Assembly (NCBI RefSeq): GCF_001421325.1
Contig: NZ_LMJY01000003.1
Span: 1 to 64,000, forward strand
Length of the DNA stretch: 64,000 bases
Origin: Novosphingobium sp. Leaf2
GTDB lineage: Bacteria; Pseudomonadota; Alphaproteobacteria; Sphingomonadales; Sphingomonadaceae
Direction: 5' to 3'
Part shown: positions 7,799-17,366 of the stretch, one piece after another
Layout of the letters: each line of letters opens with the position of its first letter
Numbering within the stretch: the first letter of the stretch is position 1
The notes under the pieces: generated by a model
The model's database searches: none
The model's input: only the letters and a program-made list of their open reading frames with translations
What the model was told of the DNA's origin: nothing
Translations under genes and position numbers: made by a program

Positions 7799-8848
7799 AT
7801 GTCCCTTCTGGAAGGCCGCAAGACTTACAAGCCCTTCGAATATCCGTGGGCCTACGATTTCTGGAAGCGCCAGCAGCAGCTGCACTGGCTGCCCGAGGAA
7901 GTGCCGCTGGGCGAAGATTGCCGGGACTGGGCGCAGAAGATTTCTGAGCATGAGCGCAACCTGCTGACGCAGATCTTTCGTTTCTTCACCCAGGCTGACG
8001 TCGAGGTGCAGGATTGCTACCACGAAAAGTACGCGCGGGTCTTCAAGCCGACCGAGGTGAAGATGATGCTCACCGCCTTCTCCAACATGGAGACGGTGCA
8101 CATCGCCGCGTACTCGCACCTGCTTGACACGATCGGCATGCCCGAAAGCGAATATGGCATGTTCCTCGAATACGAGGAACTGAAGGCCAAGCACGATTAT
8201 CTGCAGAAGTTCACCGTCGACAACGATGAGGATATCGCCCGCACCCTGGCGATGTTCGGCGGCTTCACCGAGGGCGTTCAGCTGTTTGCCAGCTTCGCCA
8301 TGCTGATGAACTTCCCGCGCTTCAACAAGATGAAGGGTATGGGGCAGATCGTGTCATGGTCCGTACGTGACGAATCGCTGCACTGCGAAGGCATCATCCA
8401 GCTGTTCCACGCCTTCGTGCAGGAACGCGGCTGCCTGACCAAGGCGGTGAAGGACGACATCGCCGACCAGTGCCAGACCACGGTTCGGCTGGAAGACAAC
8501 TTCATCGACCTGGCGTTCGAAATGGGCCCGGTGCCCGGCATGAACGCCAAGGACATCAAAAAGTATATTCGCTTTATCGCCGACTGGCGGCTGAACCAGC
8601 TGGGCCTCAAGCCCATCTACATGATCGACGAGCATCCCCTGCCTTGGCTGCAGCCGCTGCTCAACGGCGTGGAGCATGCCAACTTCTTCGAAACCCGCGC
8701 GACCGAGTATTCCAAGGGCGCCACCAAGGGTGACTGGAACACCGTGTGGGCCAATTTCGATGCCCGCCGCAAGCCGATGGCCAGTAACGAAACTGCGGTG
8801 GACGATGGCAGCGAGCCCGGCCTGTTCGGCAGCGTTGCGGCAGAGTAA
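7799..8848 (+). CDS. nrdB: Ribonucleoside-diphosphate reductase, beta subunit (class Ia)
   Basis: A 349-residue R2 protein that carries the diiron-tyrosyl radical cofactor used by the alpha subunit to make deoxyribonucleotides. Metal ligands are visible: Glu98 and His101 in Met-Glu-Thr-Val-His, Glu158, Glu192 and His195 in Arg-Asp-Glu-Ser-Leu-His. The radical tyrosine is Tyr105, placed seven residues after Glu98 as in E. coli NrdB. The start has GGAG nine bases upstream. No nrdA lies next to it in this window, and a strong terminator follows, so it ends its transcript. Confidence 0.96.
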   Translation: MSLLEGRKTYKPFEYPWAYDFWKRQQQLHWLPEEVPLGEDCRDWAQKISEHERNLLTQIFRFFTQADVEVQDCYHEKYARVFKPTEVKMMLTAFSNMETVHIAAYSHLLDTIGMPESEYGMFLEYEELKAKHDYLQKFTVDNDEDIARTLAMFGGFTEGVQLFASFAMLMNFPRFNKMKGMGQIVSWSVRDESLHCEGIIQLFHAFVQERGCLTKAVKDDIADQCQTTVRLEDNFIDLAFEMGPVPGMNAKDIKKYIRFIADWRLNQLGLKPIYMIDEHPLPWLQPLLNGVEHANFFETRATEYSKGATKGDWNTVWANFDARRKPMASNETAVDDGSEPGLFGSVAAE

Positions 8849-8893
8849 TCCAGACCGCGAAAGGCCCGGCCTTCCCGGGCCCATCAACACATC

Positions 8894-8933
8894 AAAAAGG
8901 ACGCCGGCGGCCACCCCGCCGGCGTCCTTTTTT
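8894..8933 (+). terminator. Rho-independent terminator after nrdB
   Basis: A long GC-rich stem (GGACGCCGGCGG pairing with CCGCCGGCGTCC), flanked by A and T tracts, 46 bases after the nrdB stop. The flanking tracts could let it work on either strand. Confidence 0.92.
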
Positions 8934-9177
8934 GCATTTGCGCAACACAAGCTCATGATCGCGCACGATTAGAAAAAGTTACGCGACACCGGGCGCAGGC
9001 CATGGCATCGATCATGCGCCGGTGACGGCAACGCCTACCCGCCAACGGGCGGCATCTGGTACTGAATAAACGGGACAAAACCCTGTACGAACGGGGCCCG
9101 ACAGACCGGGAGAGATCAAAAAAACGGTTCAGGTAAAGGTGCGCCGGCAACGTCTGGCTGCGCCCGAGGAGAATAGC

Positions 9178-11535
9178 ATGAAACTTTCCAATGCCCTGTC
9201 GCTGGCGGCCGTGTCCGCCATTGCCTTGACCCAGGCCCAGGCGGCGCACGCCCAGCAGGCCCCCGATGCAGCTGCGTCCGCTGCCCCCCCCTCAACACAG
9301 GGCGGCGACGAGATTGTCGTCACCGGCAGCCGCGCGCAAGGACGCTCCAAGTTGGAGTCCGCATCACCCGTCGATGTGGTGACGCTGCAGGACCTGAAGC
9401 AGCAGGGCACGACTGAGCTGGCATCCGCGCTGTCGAACGCGGTGCCCTCGATCAGCTTCCCCCGCCCCTCCGCCACCGACGGCACTGACGCAATCCGCCC
9501 GGCAACCCTGCGCGGCATGGGGCCTGACCAGACGCTGGTGCTGATCAACGGCGTGCGCGCGCATACCTCCGCCTCGCTCAACGTCAACGGCTCTGTCGGG
9601 CGCGGCTCGGCGGCGGTCGATCTCAACACCATTCCCTCCACCGCGCTGTCCTCGATCGAAGTGCTGCGTGATGGCGCCTCGGCGCAGTACGGGTCCGATG
9701 CGATCGCCGGCGTCGTGAACCTACGTCTGCGCGAAGCGGACCACGGCGGCGGCGCCAGCGTGACATATGGCATCTACGATACCGACGTCGACACCGCGCG
9801 CGCCAGCCGCCATGTAACCGGCGAAAGCACCGTCACCGCCTCGGGCTGGCAGGGCCTCAAGCTGGGCAGCGATGGCTTCCTCACGCTGTCCGGCGAATAT
9901 TCGCACCGCAATCCCACCAGCCGCGGCGATGTCGATCCGCGCCTTGCCGTGCCCGTGGTGGACAACCGCTTCGGCGACCCCGAAGTCGATAGCTACACCG
10001 GCTACGTCAACGCCGCCAAGCCGCTGGGCGACACGTGGACGCTGTATGCCTTTGGCGGGTATCAGTATCGCGAATCCACCTCGGCTGCGTTCCCGCGCCT
10101 TGCCAGCGCGGCGGCAGTCTACGGGCTTCCCGGCTTTCTGCCCAAGATCAACACCCGCTCCAAGGACCTGACCGCCACCGCCGGCCTGCGCGGCGAAATC
10201 GCCGGCTGGAAGACCGACATCAACGTCAGCTACGGGCGCAACCGGATCGACTATCGCACGCTCGATTCGGCCAACTACACCTACGGTGCCGCCAGCCAGA
10301 CCGACTTCTATGACGGCGCGTCGATCTACGATCAGTGGGTTGCCGGCGTGGACTTTTCCAAAAAGTTCGACGTGTTCCAGTCGCTCAACGTCGCCTGGGG
10401 CGTCGAAGGCCGACGGGAAAGCTACGAGATCAAGGCTGGTGAGCCTGCCTCCTACGGCTACGGCGCCGCATTCCCCAGGGCGGCGCCGGGCGCGCAGGGC
10501 TTCCCTGGCTTCTCAACGCTGAACGAAGTGAACGAGCATCGCCAGAACGGCTCGGTCTACCTCGATCTCGAAGCGCAGGTGACCGACAAGCTGCTGGTCG
10601 GGCTGGCCGGGCGCGGTGAGGACTATTCCGATTTCGGCACCACCGGCACTGGCAAAGTGACAGCCCGCTACGATTTCAGCCCGGCGTTCGCCATTCGCGG
10701 CACGGCATCCACCGGCTTTCGCGCGCCCAGCCTGATCCAGCAGTACTACACCTCGATCACGTCGGTCATCCAGAACGGCAACCAGATCGTGACGGGCACG
10801 TATCCCTCTACCTCGGTGGTCGCCACCGCGCTGGGCGGCCAGCCGCTGGAGCCGGAGAAGTCCACCAACCTGTCCGCCGGCTTCGTGGTGCGCAGCGGCG
10901 GTTTCTCGCTGACCGTCGATGGCTACCGCATCCATGTACGCAATCAGATCGGCTTGTCGGAAAACATTCCGGTCACCACGATCCCGGGCGTTTCCGCGGC
11001 GCGCTTCTTCCTCAACGGCCTGGCGACCACCACGCGCGGTATCGACGCGGTCGCCAACTACCGGCTGGTCACGGAAAACGCGGGCACCTTCAACCTGACC
11101 CTTGCGGGCAACGTCAACGACATCAAAGTGACCCGCGTGCCCACCAGCCCGCTGTCCACCCTGTTCGCCCGCAGCCGCATCTTCACCCTGGAATCGGGCA
11201 CACCGGGCGAAAAGATAACCGGCAGCGTGGACTGGACCGGCGCGCGGCTGGGCGCCACTGCGCGCGTCACGTATTACGGCAACGTCCTGCAACCGGGCAC
11301 CACCGCAGCGGCGGACCAGAACACCGGCAAGCGGGCGATCACCGACCTGGAACTGCGCTACCAGCCCAAGGACGCGCCGTTCAACCTGGCGCTGGGCGCC
11401 AGCAACCTGCTGGATGTCTATCCAAGGCAGGTGCCGGCGGCGCTTAACACCACCGGCGTCACCGCGTTTCCGTTCTACTCGCCATATGGCTTCAACGGAC
11501 GCTATCTGTATGTTCGCGCCGGCTTGAGCTGGTAA
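9178..11535 (+). CDS. TonB-dependent outer-membrane receptor
   Basis: A 785-residue receptor starting at ATG 9178 with GAGGAG just upstream. Residues 1-25 are a signal peptide ending Ala-His-Ala. Then come the Glu-Ile-Val-Val-Thr-Gly TonB-proximal box, a plug domain (about 45-165, with Leu-Ile-Asn-Gly-Val-Arg and Gly-Ser-Asp-Ala-Ile-Ala-Gly-Val-Val-Asn) and a 22-strand barrel. The final residue is Trp after an aromatic-rich last strand. It imports a substrate by TonB energy; which one is not visible. A gamma-glutamyltranspeptidase gene follows 84 bases later on the same strand, hinting at gamma-glutamyl peptides. Confidence 0.94.
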   Translation: MKLSNALSLAAVSAIALTQAQAAHAQQAPDAAASAAPPSTQGGDEIVVTGSRAQGRSKLESASPVDVVTLQDLKQQGTTELASALSNAVPSISFPRPSATDGTDAIRPATLRGMGPDQTLVLINGVRAHTSASLNVNGSVGRGSAAVDLNTIPSTALSSIEVLRDGASAQYGSDAIAGVVNLRLREADHGGGASVTYGIYDTDVDTARASRHVTGESTVTASGWQGLKLGSDGFLTLSGEYSHRNPTSRGDVDPRLAVPVVDNRFGDPEVDSYTGYVNAAKPLGDTWTLYAFGGYQYRESTSAAFPRLASAAAVYGLPGFLPKINTRSKDLTATAGLRGEIAGWKTDINVSYGRNRIDYRTLDSANYTYGAASQTDFYDGASIYDQWVAGVDFSKKFDVFQSLNVAWGVEGRRESYEIKAGEPASYGYGAAFPRAAPGAQGFPGFSTLNEVNEHRQNGSVYLDLEAQVTDKLLVGLAGRGEDYSDFGTTGTGKVTARYDFSPAFAIRGTASTGFRAPSLIQQYYTSITSVIQNGNQIVTGTYPSTSVVATALGGQPLEPEKSTNLSAGFVVRSGGFSLTVDGYRIHVRNQIGLSENIPVTTIPGVSAARFFLNGLATTTRGIDAVANYRLVTENAGTFNLTLAGNVNDIKVTRVPTSPLSTLFARSRIFTLESGTPGEKITGSVDWTGARLGATARVTYYGNVLQPGTTAAADQNTGKRAITDLELRYQPKDAPFNLALGASNLLDVYPRQVPAALNTTGVTAFPFYSPYGFNGRYLYVRAGLSW

Positions 11536-11619
11536 GAGGCATGCTGTTACCCGCACGGTGCCGGCTTGTATCGGCCCCGTGAGGGCCACCGAAATCTCGA
11601 TGATCAAGAAAGGGCTCCC

Positions 11620-13323
11620 TTGCGCGCCTTGCTGCTGACCGTGGGCCTATGCGCCCTTGCCGTATCGCCTGCTGTCACCGCGAAAGAGCAAGCACCCGCC
11701 GCTGACGTCCAGTCCGGCTTCGCGCGCCATGCGATGGTGGCGGCCGCCAATCCGCTGGCGACCGAAGCGGGCCTTGCGGTGCTGCGGCGCGGCGGTTCGG
11801 CGGTGGACGCCGCCGTAGCGATCCAGGCGGTGCTGGGGCTGGTGGAGCCGCAAAGCTCAGGTCTCGGCGGCGGCGGGTTCATGGTTTACTACGACGCCAA
11901 GACCCGCACGGTTACCGCCTACGATGGCCGCGAAACCGCGCCCGCCGGGGCCACCAACCGCCTGTTCGTGGGCGATGACGGCAAGTCGCTGCCCTTTTTT
12001 GACGCGGTGCTGGGCGGCATCTCCACCGGCGTGCCCGGCGCCATCGCCATGCTGGACCAGGCGCACCGCGATCACGGCACGCTACCGTGGGCAGGCCTGT
12101 TCGACACGGCGGAAAACCTCGCCGACCAGGGCTTCATCGTCAGCAAGCGGCTGGCCGGTATGATCACATCCAAAGCCCCGCAGGCGTCCGCCCCCGATGC
12201 GGTGCAGTATTTCACCAAGCCGGACGGCACGCGCTATGCCGCCGGAGACCGGCTGCGTAACCCCGCGTATGCGCAAACGCTGCGCCGGATCGCCACGTTC
12301 GGCGCATCCGGGCTGCTGACCGGCCCGGTGGCGCAGGACATCGTGGCCCGCGTGCACGAAGCTCCGCGCCCCAGTTCCATGACGCTGGCCGATCTGGCCG
12401 CGTACCGCCCCGTCGTCCAGCCGGCGCTGTGCCGGCCTTTCGAGACATATGTGGTATGCACCCCGCAGGCCCCCTCGGGCGGACCGGGTCTGCAGATCGC
12501 TCTGGGCATACTGAACCACACCGACATCGCCAAGCGGGGCGCGAACGACGAGCAGGCGTGGTTCCAGTTCGGCCAGGCCAGCCGCCTCGCCTATGCCGAC
12601 CGTGACCGCTATGTAGGCGACCCCGCCTTCGTCAAAGTGCCGGTCGAAGGCCTGCTGGCGCCTGACTATCTGGCCGCGCGCGCCGCGCTGATCGGCGAAA
12701 CGGTGGGCCCCGTCACCTTCGGCCATCCGCAAGGCGCGCCGCCTGCGGGCATCGACAATACCCGTGAGCCGGGCGGCACCAGCCATTTCGTGATTGTCGA
12801 TAAGAAAGGCAACGTCGTGTCGATGACGACCACGGTGGAATCGATCTTCGGTTCGGGCCGCATGGTCGACGGGTTTTTCCTGAACAACCAGCTGACCGAT
12901 TCCTCGTTTTCTCCCACCGACCCGGACGGCGCCCCTGCCGCCAACGCGCCCGGACCTGGCAAGCGCCCGCGATCTAGCATGGCGCCTGCCATCGTGCTCA
13001 ACCGCAACGGCACGTTCTATGCGGCAGCCGGCTCGCCCGGCGGCAGCGCGATTCAGGCATACGATCTCAAGGCGTTGGTCGCGATGCTGGGCTGGGGCAT
13101 GTCCCCGCAGGACGCCGCCGCCCTGCCCAACCTCGTTGCCAAGGACAATCGCTTCAGCGCCGACCCCTTCCCGCCCGCGATCATGGCGGCGCTGGCAGCA
13201 CGGGGGATGAAGCTGGAAACCTCGCGCGGGGAAGAATCGGGCATTCAGGCGGTGGTGACCAAAAACGGCGGTTACCTTGGCGGTGCGGACCCCCGGCGTG
13301 AGGGCCGCGCGCGGGGTTTTTAA
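11620..13323 (+). CDS. ggt: Gamma-glutamyltranspeptidase
   Basis: A 567-residue precursor that cleaves the gamma-glutamyl bond of glutathione and related peptides in the periplasm. The TTG at 11620 gives a proper signal peptide (about residues 1-20) and has a purine-rich AAAGGG before it. The self-cleavage and catalytic threonine is Thr387 in Gly-Gly-Thr-Ser-His-Phe. It is followed by the Gly-Ser-Gly-Arg-Met and Arg-Pro-Arg-Ser-Ser-Met-Ala-Pro segments that shape the active site. It lies behind a TonB receptor, so the pair may capture and hydrolyse gamma-glutamyl compounds. It converges with the chromate transporter gene. Confidence 0.95.
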   Translation: MRALLLTVGLCALAVSPAVTAKEQAPAADVQSGFARHAMVAAANPLATEAGLAVLRRGGSAVDAAVAIQAVLGLVEPQSSGLGGGGFMVYYDAKTRTVTAYDGRETAPAGATNRLFVGDDGKSLPFFDAVLGGISTGVPGAIAMLDQAHRDHGTLPWAGLFDTAENLADQGFIVSKRLAGMITSKAPQASAPDAVQYFTKPDGTRYAAGDRLRNPAYAQTLRRIATFGASGLLTGPVAQDIVARVHEAPRPSSMTLADLAAYRPVVQPALCRPFETYVVCTPQAPSGGPGLQIALGILNHTDIAKRGANDEQAWFQFGQASRLAYADRDRYVGDPAFVKVPVEGLLAPDYLAARAALIGETVGPVTFGHPQGAPPAGIDNTREPGGTSHFVIVDKKGNVVSMTTTVESIFGSGRMVDGFFLNNQLTDSSFSPTDPDGAPAANAPGPGKRPRSSMAPAIVLNRNGTFYAAAGSPGGSAIQAYDLKALVAMLGWGMSPQDAAALPNLVAKDNRFSADPFPPAIMAALAARGMKLETSRGEESGIQAVVTKNGGYLGGADPRREGRARGF

Positions 13324-13349
13324 CGCGCCGCTGGCCCGATGGTCGAGGG

Positions 13350-14558
13350 TCAGAAGAGCGCCCACCCCGCGATGGCCCCGGCCCCGATGATAGCGGGTGT
13401 TACCCAGGCACCCTTCATCCGCCACGCCGCAATCAGGGCTGCGATCGCCAGCATGACCCCAAACGCGGGCGCCGGTATGCGCAGCCCGGTTGCGTAGCCC
13501 AACTGGAGGAACGTGGCGGCGATGATCCCCACCACCGCCGCCGCGATCCCCTCCAGCACATGCCGCAGCGCCGGGTTTTCGACGATCGCCTCCAGCCTTT
13601 CGAACAGGACCAGCGAGAACGCGAAGGCCGGCAGAAACATGCCTGCCGTTATCGCCAATGCACCGCCAAGGCCCCCCGCCACGAAGCCGGTAAATGTGGC
13701 AAAGATGACGAGCGGGGCAGGCAGCACGCCGGCCAGCGCGATGCCGTCCAGGAAGGTCGGATCGCTGATCCAGCCCCGTCCCACGGTATCCGCCCGCACG
13801 TAAGGGATAGCGGTATAGGCGCCCCCAAAAGTCAGCAGTCCGCCCTTGAGGCCGGCCAGGAACAGGGCGAGCGGGGTTGCCGGCGTGCCTGTCGTCGCGT
13901 GCAGTGCGTGCAATGGCTCGGCCCAAACGTGGATGGCCACAATCGCCCCGGCGGTGACGATCAGCAGCAGCGCCGCAGCGACTGCCGGGCGGCGCGAAAC
14001 GCCGTAAGCGATGCCGCCAAGCGCCAGCGGTATCCAGAACGGCACCTGCGCCAGGGTCATGACCAGACTGGCGATGGCGATGGCGCCCAGCAGCGCGGTT
14101 TCGATGATGTGCTGGCCGATCCGCACCACCGCGCGCGCGATGATGCCCAGCACCACGACCTGCACGCCAAGCAGCGCGCCTGACAGATGGGCATCGCCCA
14201 CAACGAAGCTGACATAGAACCAGCCGGCCAGCAGCATGAGCACCAGCCCCGGCAGCATGAAGCCAAGCCCCGCCAGCAGGCCGCCGATCCGTCCGCGTGC
14301 CACCATGCCCAGATGCACGCACAACTCATGCGCCTCCGGCCCGGGCAGGACCTGCAGCACCGCCAGCAGCCGATTGAACCGCGCCTTGCCGATCCACGCC
14401 TCCTTGTCGACAAGCGCCTCACGGATCATCGCGATCTGCGCCACCGGACCACCAAAGGCGAGCATCCCGAAAACCAGGAACTTCAGGAACAGGGCTGTCA
14501 GCGTAAGCGATCCGGGGCCGGAGGGGGCGCTATCCGGAGCGGGTGAGTCCTCGTTCAT
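13350..14558 (-). CDS. chrA: Chromate transporter (CHR family, two-domain)
   Basis: A 402-residue inner-membrane protein made of two homologous halves. Each half has the family signature near its start (Phe-Gly-Gly-Pro at about 35-38 and Thr-Phe-Gly-Gly-Ala near 235), and the first half has Pro-Gly-Pro-Glu. About ten to twelve hydrophobic helices are visible. Two-domain ChrA proteins export chromate; specificity within the family varies, and no chrB regulator or other metal gene is adjacent. It appears monocistronic. Confidence 0.92.
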   Translation of the reverse strand: MNEDSPAPDSAPSGPGSLTLTALFLKFLVFGMLAFGGPVAQIAMIREALVDKEAWIGKARFNRLLAVLQVLPGPEAHELCVHLGMVARGRIGGLLAGLGFMLPGLVLMLLAGWFYVSFVVGDAHLSGALLGVQVVVLGIIARAVVRIGQHIIETALLGAIAIASLVMTLAQVPFWIPLALGGIAYGVSRRPAVAAALLLIVTAGAIVAIHVWAEPLHALHATTGTPATPLALFLAGLKGGLLTFGGAYTAIPYVRADTVGRGWISDPTFLDGIALAGVLPAPLVIFATFTGFVAGGLGGALAITAGMFLPAFAFSLVLFERLEAIVENPALRHVLEGIAAAVVGIIAATFLQLGYATGLRIPAPAFGVMLAIAALIAAWRMKGAWVTPAIIGAGAIAGWALF

Positions 14559-14778
14559 AGTGCACGCTCCTTTTGCCGCACAAGCGGCGTCATGGAGCGG
14601 AAGCTTGGACGGGGGCCCGTCTCACCGGGCGTTCCGCGCCTGCCCGAAGACCCCGTTTCTCTTCAATCGAAGGGAAGATCAATACCCGTTTTGCAAGCTG
14701 GTGCATGAAACTACTGCGCAAAGCCTGGCCGCTGGCCATCGCGCTCGGCGCTTCCATGAAGCGAACCGCAACCATTTA

Positions 14779-15333
14779 TCAGCGCTGACCGCCGATCACT
14801 TTTGCGGCATCCGGGCTGCGCGCACGCGCTGCGTCGGTCATGTGTGACAGGGCCTCGGCAATGAAATCGCGTTCGGCTTCAGGGGTCGCAAAGAAGCGGC
14901 GCGGGAGGATCATGGCGCTGCTTTGCACCAGAAAAACCCAGTGCTTGCGGGTTGCGAACAGGTCCGTGACGCAAGCCCAGTTGGCGGTCATGACAAGGTC
15001 GGCCAGATCGTAGACCAGCCCTTCGGGCGTGATGCGCAGGGTAAGCAGATGCTCGTAAGCCTGACCGCGCCTGGCAAGGGCCTTGCGCATTGCGGGAGCG
15101 GACAGACGGTGAATTACGAACAGGCCACCGCCAAGCCCGACGAACGCAAACTCGGCTGAAAGCACCGCCGCTACCCAGTCCCCCGTTATCCATCCCCCAA
15201 CGCCGATGCCGATCGTCAGCATGCAGACCAACACGATTACCATCGACTGGCGCGGTGACAGGCCCCTGCGGCCTTTGACATACCCCAAGGCTGCGGTGCT
15301 TTCTCCCGCCAACAGAACGCCTGTCGCTTCCAT
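14779..15333 (-). CDS. YcxB-like membrane protein
   Basis: A 184-residue protein with two hydrophobic segments (about 30-50 and 55-75), followed by a soluble beta-rich domain with Leu-Arg-Ile-Thr-Pro-Glu-Gly-Leu and Ile-Leu-Pro-Arg-Arg-Phe-Phe. This resembles YcxB-type proteins, in which two helices precede a PH-like domain. Function of the family is not established. It stands alone between the chromate transporter and a divergent glyoxalase-like gene. Confidence 0.65.
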   Translation of the reverse strand: MEATGVLLAGESTAALGYVKGRRGLSPRQSMVIVLVCMLTIGIGVGGWITGDWVAAVLSAEFAFVGLGGGLFVIHRLSAPAMRKALARRGQAYEHLLTLRITPEGLVYDLADLVMTANWACVTDLFATRKHWVFLVQSSAMILPRRFFATPEAERDFIAEALSHMTDAARARSPDAAKVIGGQR

Positions 15334-15670
15334 TCCAATTCCTCGACACAGCTTCGCAGCCGATGCTAGCTCTACGGTTCGGAGACGTCACCCGGCTACC
15401 GTGAGATGCGTTGACCGCTGGTGCCGCGAAAACCCCGCACCGTCGATTTTCCGGGCTTTCGCAAACATGTATAGCGCTGGATTATCGTTACAGGAGGAGG
15501 TTGACAGCCCCATCCCGCCTCCGCATCTTGGCAAGGGCAGATGTCGCCAGCCGCTCGCGTCCGCAAGGATATGGTGAAGACATCGCGATATGGTCTTCAC
15601 CGGATAGTCCGCCCGGCGATGGATCGGCAATGCGAGCACCGATATCCCATTGCCGGCGCGAGGACCTATC
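15334..15670. other. Intergenic region with a hairpin at 15573-15601
   Basis: About 337 bases between divergent genes without a convincing coding frame. The only structure I see is a perfect inverted repeat, GGTGAAGAC and GTCTTCACC, separated by 11 bases at 15573-15601. It has no T tract, so it is not a typical terminator. It lies 70 bases before the glyoxalase-fold start and could be a regulatory site. Confidence 0.45.
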
Positions 15671-16204
15671 ATGCCGACTATCGATCAAGCCAAGGGAATG
15701 GCCAAACGACTGCGCTCCGCGCTTGCCGAACGTGCCATCGATATAGCGCACTCCGCCAGCCTTGAACTGGTCGCCGCCCAACTCGGTCATCAGGACTGGA
15801 ACACGGCGGCAGCAAAGCTGCAGCCTACCCCGGCGGATGGAGTAGCCTTCCAGCAGGCGATACCGATTCTGCGCATCTTCGATGTTGCCAAGGCCCGGGA
15901 ATTCTACTGCGATTTTCTGGGCTTTGCGGTGACGATGGAGCAACGCCACGAACCAGATCTTCCCCTGTACATGGCGGTGGAACGGGGCGGGCTGGAACTC
16001 CATCTATCGGAGCATCACGGCGATGCCAGTCCCGGATCAACGGCGTTCGTCTGGATGATGGGTATCCGGGCATTCAACGCGGAACTGATCTCCAAGCACT
16101 ACGGCTATGGCCGCCCCGGCATCATCCGACAGCCTTGGGGCGACCAGATGGAAGTCCACGATCCCTTCGGCAATCGTGTGCGCTTCTGCCAGAAGCGCGG
16201 TTAA
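15671..16204 (+). CDS. Glyoxalase/bleomycin-resistance fold protein
   Basis: A 177-residue protein from ATG 15671, with GAGGA upstream. Residues about 1-55 form a helical N-terminal domain found in one glyoxalase-like group. About 58-175 is a single vicinal-oxygen-chelate module (Ile-Pro-Ile-Leu-Arg-Ile-Phe-Asp...Ala-Arg-Glu-Phe-Tyr; Glu-Leu-His-Leu-Ser-Glu-His; Val-His-Asp-Pro-Phe-Gly-Asn). Members include antibiotic-binding proteins and dioxygenases, so the substrate cannot be named. No partner gene is adjacent. Confidence 0.8.
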   Translation: MPTIDQAKGMAKRLRSALAERAIDIAHSASLELVAAQLGHQDWNTAAAKLQPTPADGVAFQQAIPILRIFDVAKAREFYCDFLGFAVTMEQRHEPDLPLYMAVERGGLELHLSEHHGDASPGSTAFVWMMGIRAFNAELISKHYGYGRPGIIRQPWGDQMEVHDPFGNRVRFCQKRG

Positions 16205-16278
16205 AAGCGACGCGGTCGTTTGGTAATCACCGTTGCCGAACGACCGCCACTATCGATGCAAAACGCACAGAAGTTTGT

Positions 16279-16680
16279 TCAAAACAGGTGAGCCAGATAG
16301 GGTGCAAAAGTCAGTATCCCGATCCCCGCCGCCGCGATTGAGGCCATCAGCACACCGCCCGCCGCAAGATCCTTGATGCGCCCGATTGCAGAATCAAATT
16401 CGGGGCAAATACGATTACAGAGGTCCTCTATTGCCGTGTTGAACGCCTCTGCCAGCCAAACCAAGGCAATCGCCAGCACAACCCAGCGCCAGTCCGATAC
16501 AGAAATCTGTAGAATCAGTCCGGTAGCTATCGCACCTACGGATGCTACGATATGCACCCAGGCATTATGCTCTTTCTGCACAAGACAGCGCAAACCCCGG
16601 CCCGCAAATATAAAGCTCTTAAGCCGTGCGCGAAGGGAAAAGCGAATTGCCCGTTCAGATGCGTGGCGTAGTTGCTTCAT
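16279..16680 (-). CDS. dgkA: Diacylglycerol/undecaprenol kinase family protein
   Basis: A 133-residue integral membrane kinase with three hydrophobic helices and the family signature Glu-Ala-Phe-Asn-Thr-Ala-Ile-Glu-Asp at 78-86, which holds the metal-binding glutamates. The enzyme phosphorylates diacylglycerol (or undecaprenol in some bacteria) to recycle lipids. The length fits the family. It lies one base downstream of the yggS stop on the same strand, so co-transcription is likely. Confidence 0.9.
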   Translation of the reverse strand: MKQLRHASERAIRFSLRARLKSFIFAGRGLRCLVQKEHNAWVHIVASVGAIATGLILQISVSDWRWVVLAIALVWLAEAFNTAIEDLCNRICPEFDSAIGRIKDLAAGGVLMASIAAAGIGILTFAPYLAHLF

Positions 16681-16681
16681 G

Positions 16682-17344
16682 TCACCCCCGCGCGCCGAAC
16701 AGCGCGCTGCCCACGCGCACGTGCGTCGCGCCCAGCATTATGGCGGTTTCGAAGTCTTCGCTCATGCCCATGCTGAGCTGGTCCAGTCCGTTGTCCGCGG
16801 CAATCTTGGCGAGCAGGGCGAAGAACGGCGCGGCCTCAATGCCCGCAGGGGGCACGCACATCAGGCCGATCACCGGAATGCCCGCGTCGCGCGCAGCGGT
16901 CAGCAGCGCGGGCACGTCGGGAATCGGGCAGCCGCCTTTTTGCGGCTCGTCCCCGATATCGACCTGCACGAAGCACGGCACCTGCCGGCCCGCCTTGGCC
17001 ATCGCCTTGCCCAGCGCAGTCACCAGCGACGGGCGATCGAGCGAATGGATGCAGTCAAACAGCGCCACCGCATCGTCCGCCTTGTTGGACTGCAACTGAC
17101 CGACCAGATGCAGCGCCACGTCCGGGTAGGCGCTGCGCAAGGCGGGCCATTTGGCTTGCGCTTCCTGCACCCGGTTTTCCCCGAAGGCCCGCTGCCCGGC
17201 GGCCAACAGCGGTTCGATCGCGGCGGCATCGTGCGTCTTGGAAATGGCGATGAGGTCCACCGCGTCCGGCGTGCGCCCGGCGATACGGGCGGCCTGCGCG
17301 ATACGCGCGCGGATATCGTGAAGGGGAGTTGCTGGCTGATCCAT
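16682..17344 (-). CDS. yggS: PLP homeostasis protein (YggS/PLPBP family)
   Basis: A 220-residue single-domain TIM-barrel protein that binds pyridoxal phosphate without known catalysis and helps balance vitamin B6 and amino acid pools. The PLP lysine is Lys36 in Ile-Ala-Ile-Ser-Lys-Thr. Other family marks are Phe-Gly-Glu-Asn-Arg-Val-Gln-Glu, His-Leu-Val-Gly-Gln-Leu-Gln and the C-terminal Met-Gly-Met-Ser-Glu-Asp-Phe-Glu-x-Ala. It reads divergently from the ThiE-like gene, with almost no space between the starts, and is followed by dgkA. Confidence 0.95.
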   Translation of the reverse strand: MDQPATPLHDIRARIAQAARIAGRTPDAVDLIAISKTHDAAAIEPLLAAGQRAFGENRVQEAQAKWPALRSAYPDVALHLVGQLQSNKADDAVALFDCIHSLDRPSLVTALGKAMAKAGRQVPCFVQVDIGDEPQKGGCPIPDVPALLTAARDAGIPVIGLMCVPPAGIEAAPFFALLAKIAADNGLDQLSMGMSEDFETAIMLGATHVRVGSALFGARG

Positions 17345-17366
17345 CGTGCGCTGCTATAGCGTGCGC

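Noticed and set aside
12082..14322. Long minus-strand frame across ggt and chrA
   Set aside because: It lies opposite ggt and in another frame of chrA; it is a shadow of two well-supported genes.
14706..14789. 27-residue frame with a signal-like start between chrA and the YcxB-like gene
   Set aside because: Too short, without a ribosome-binding site or recognisable features; left out as unsupported.
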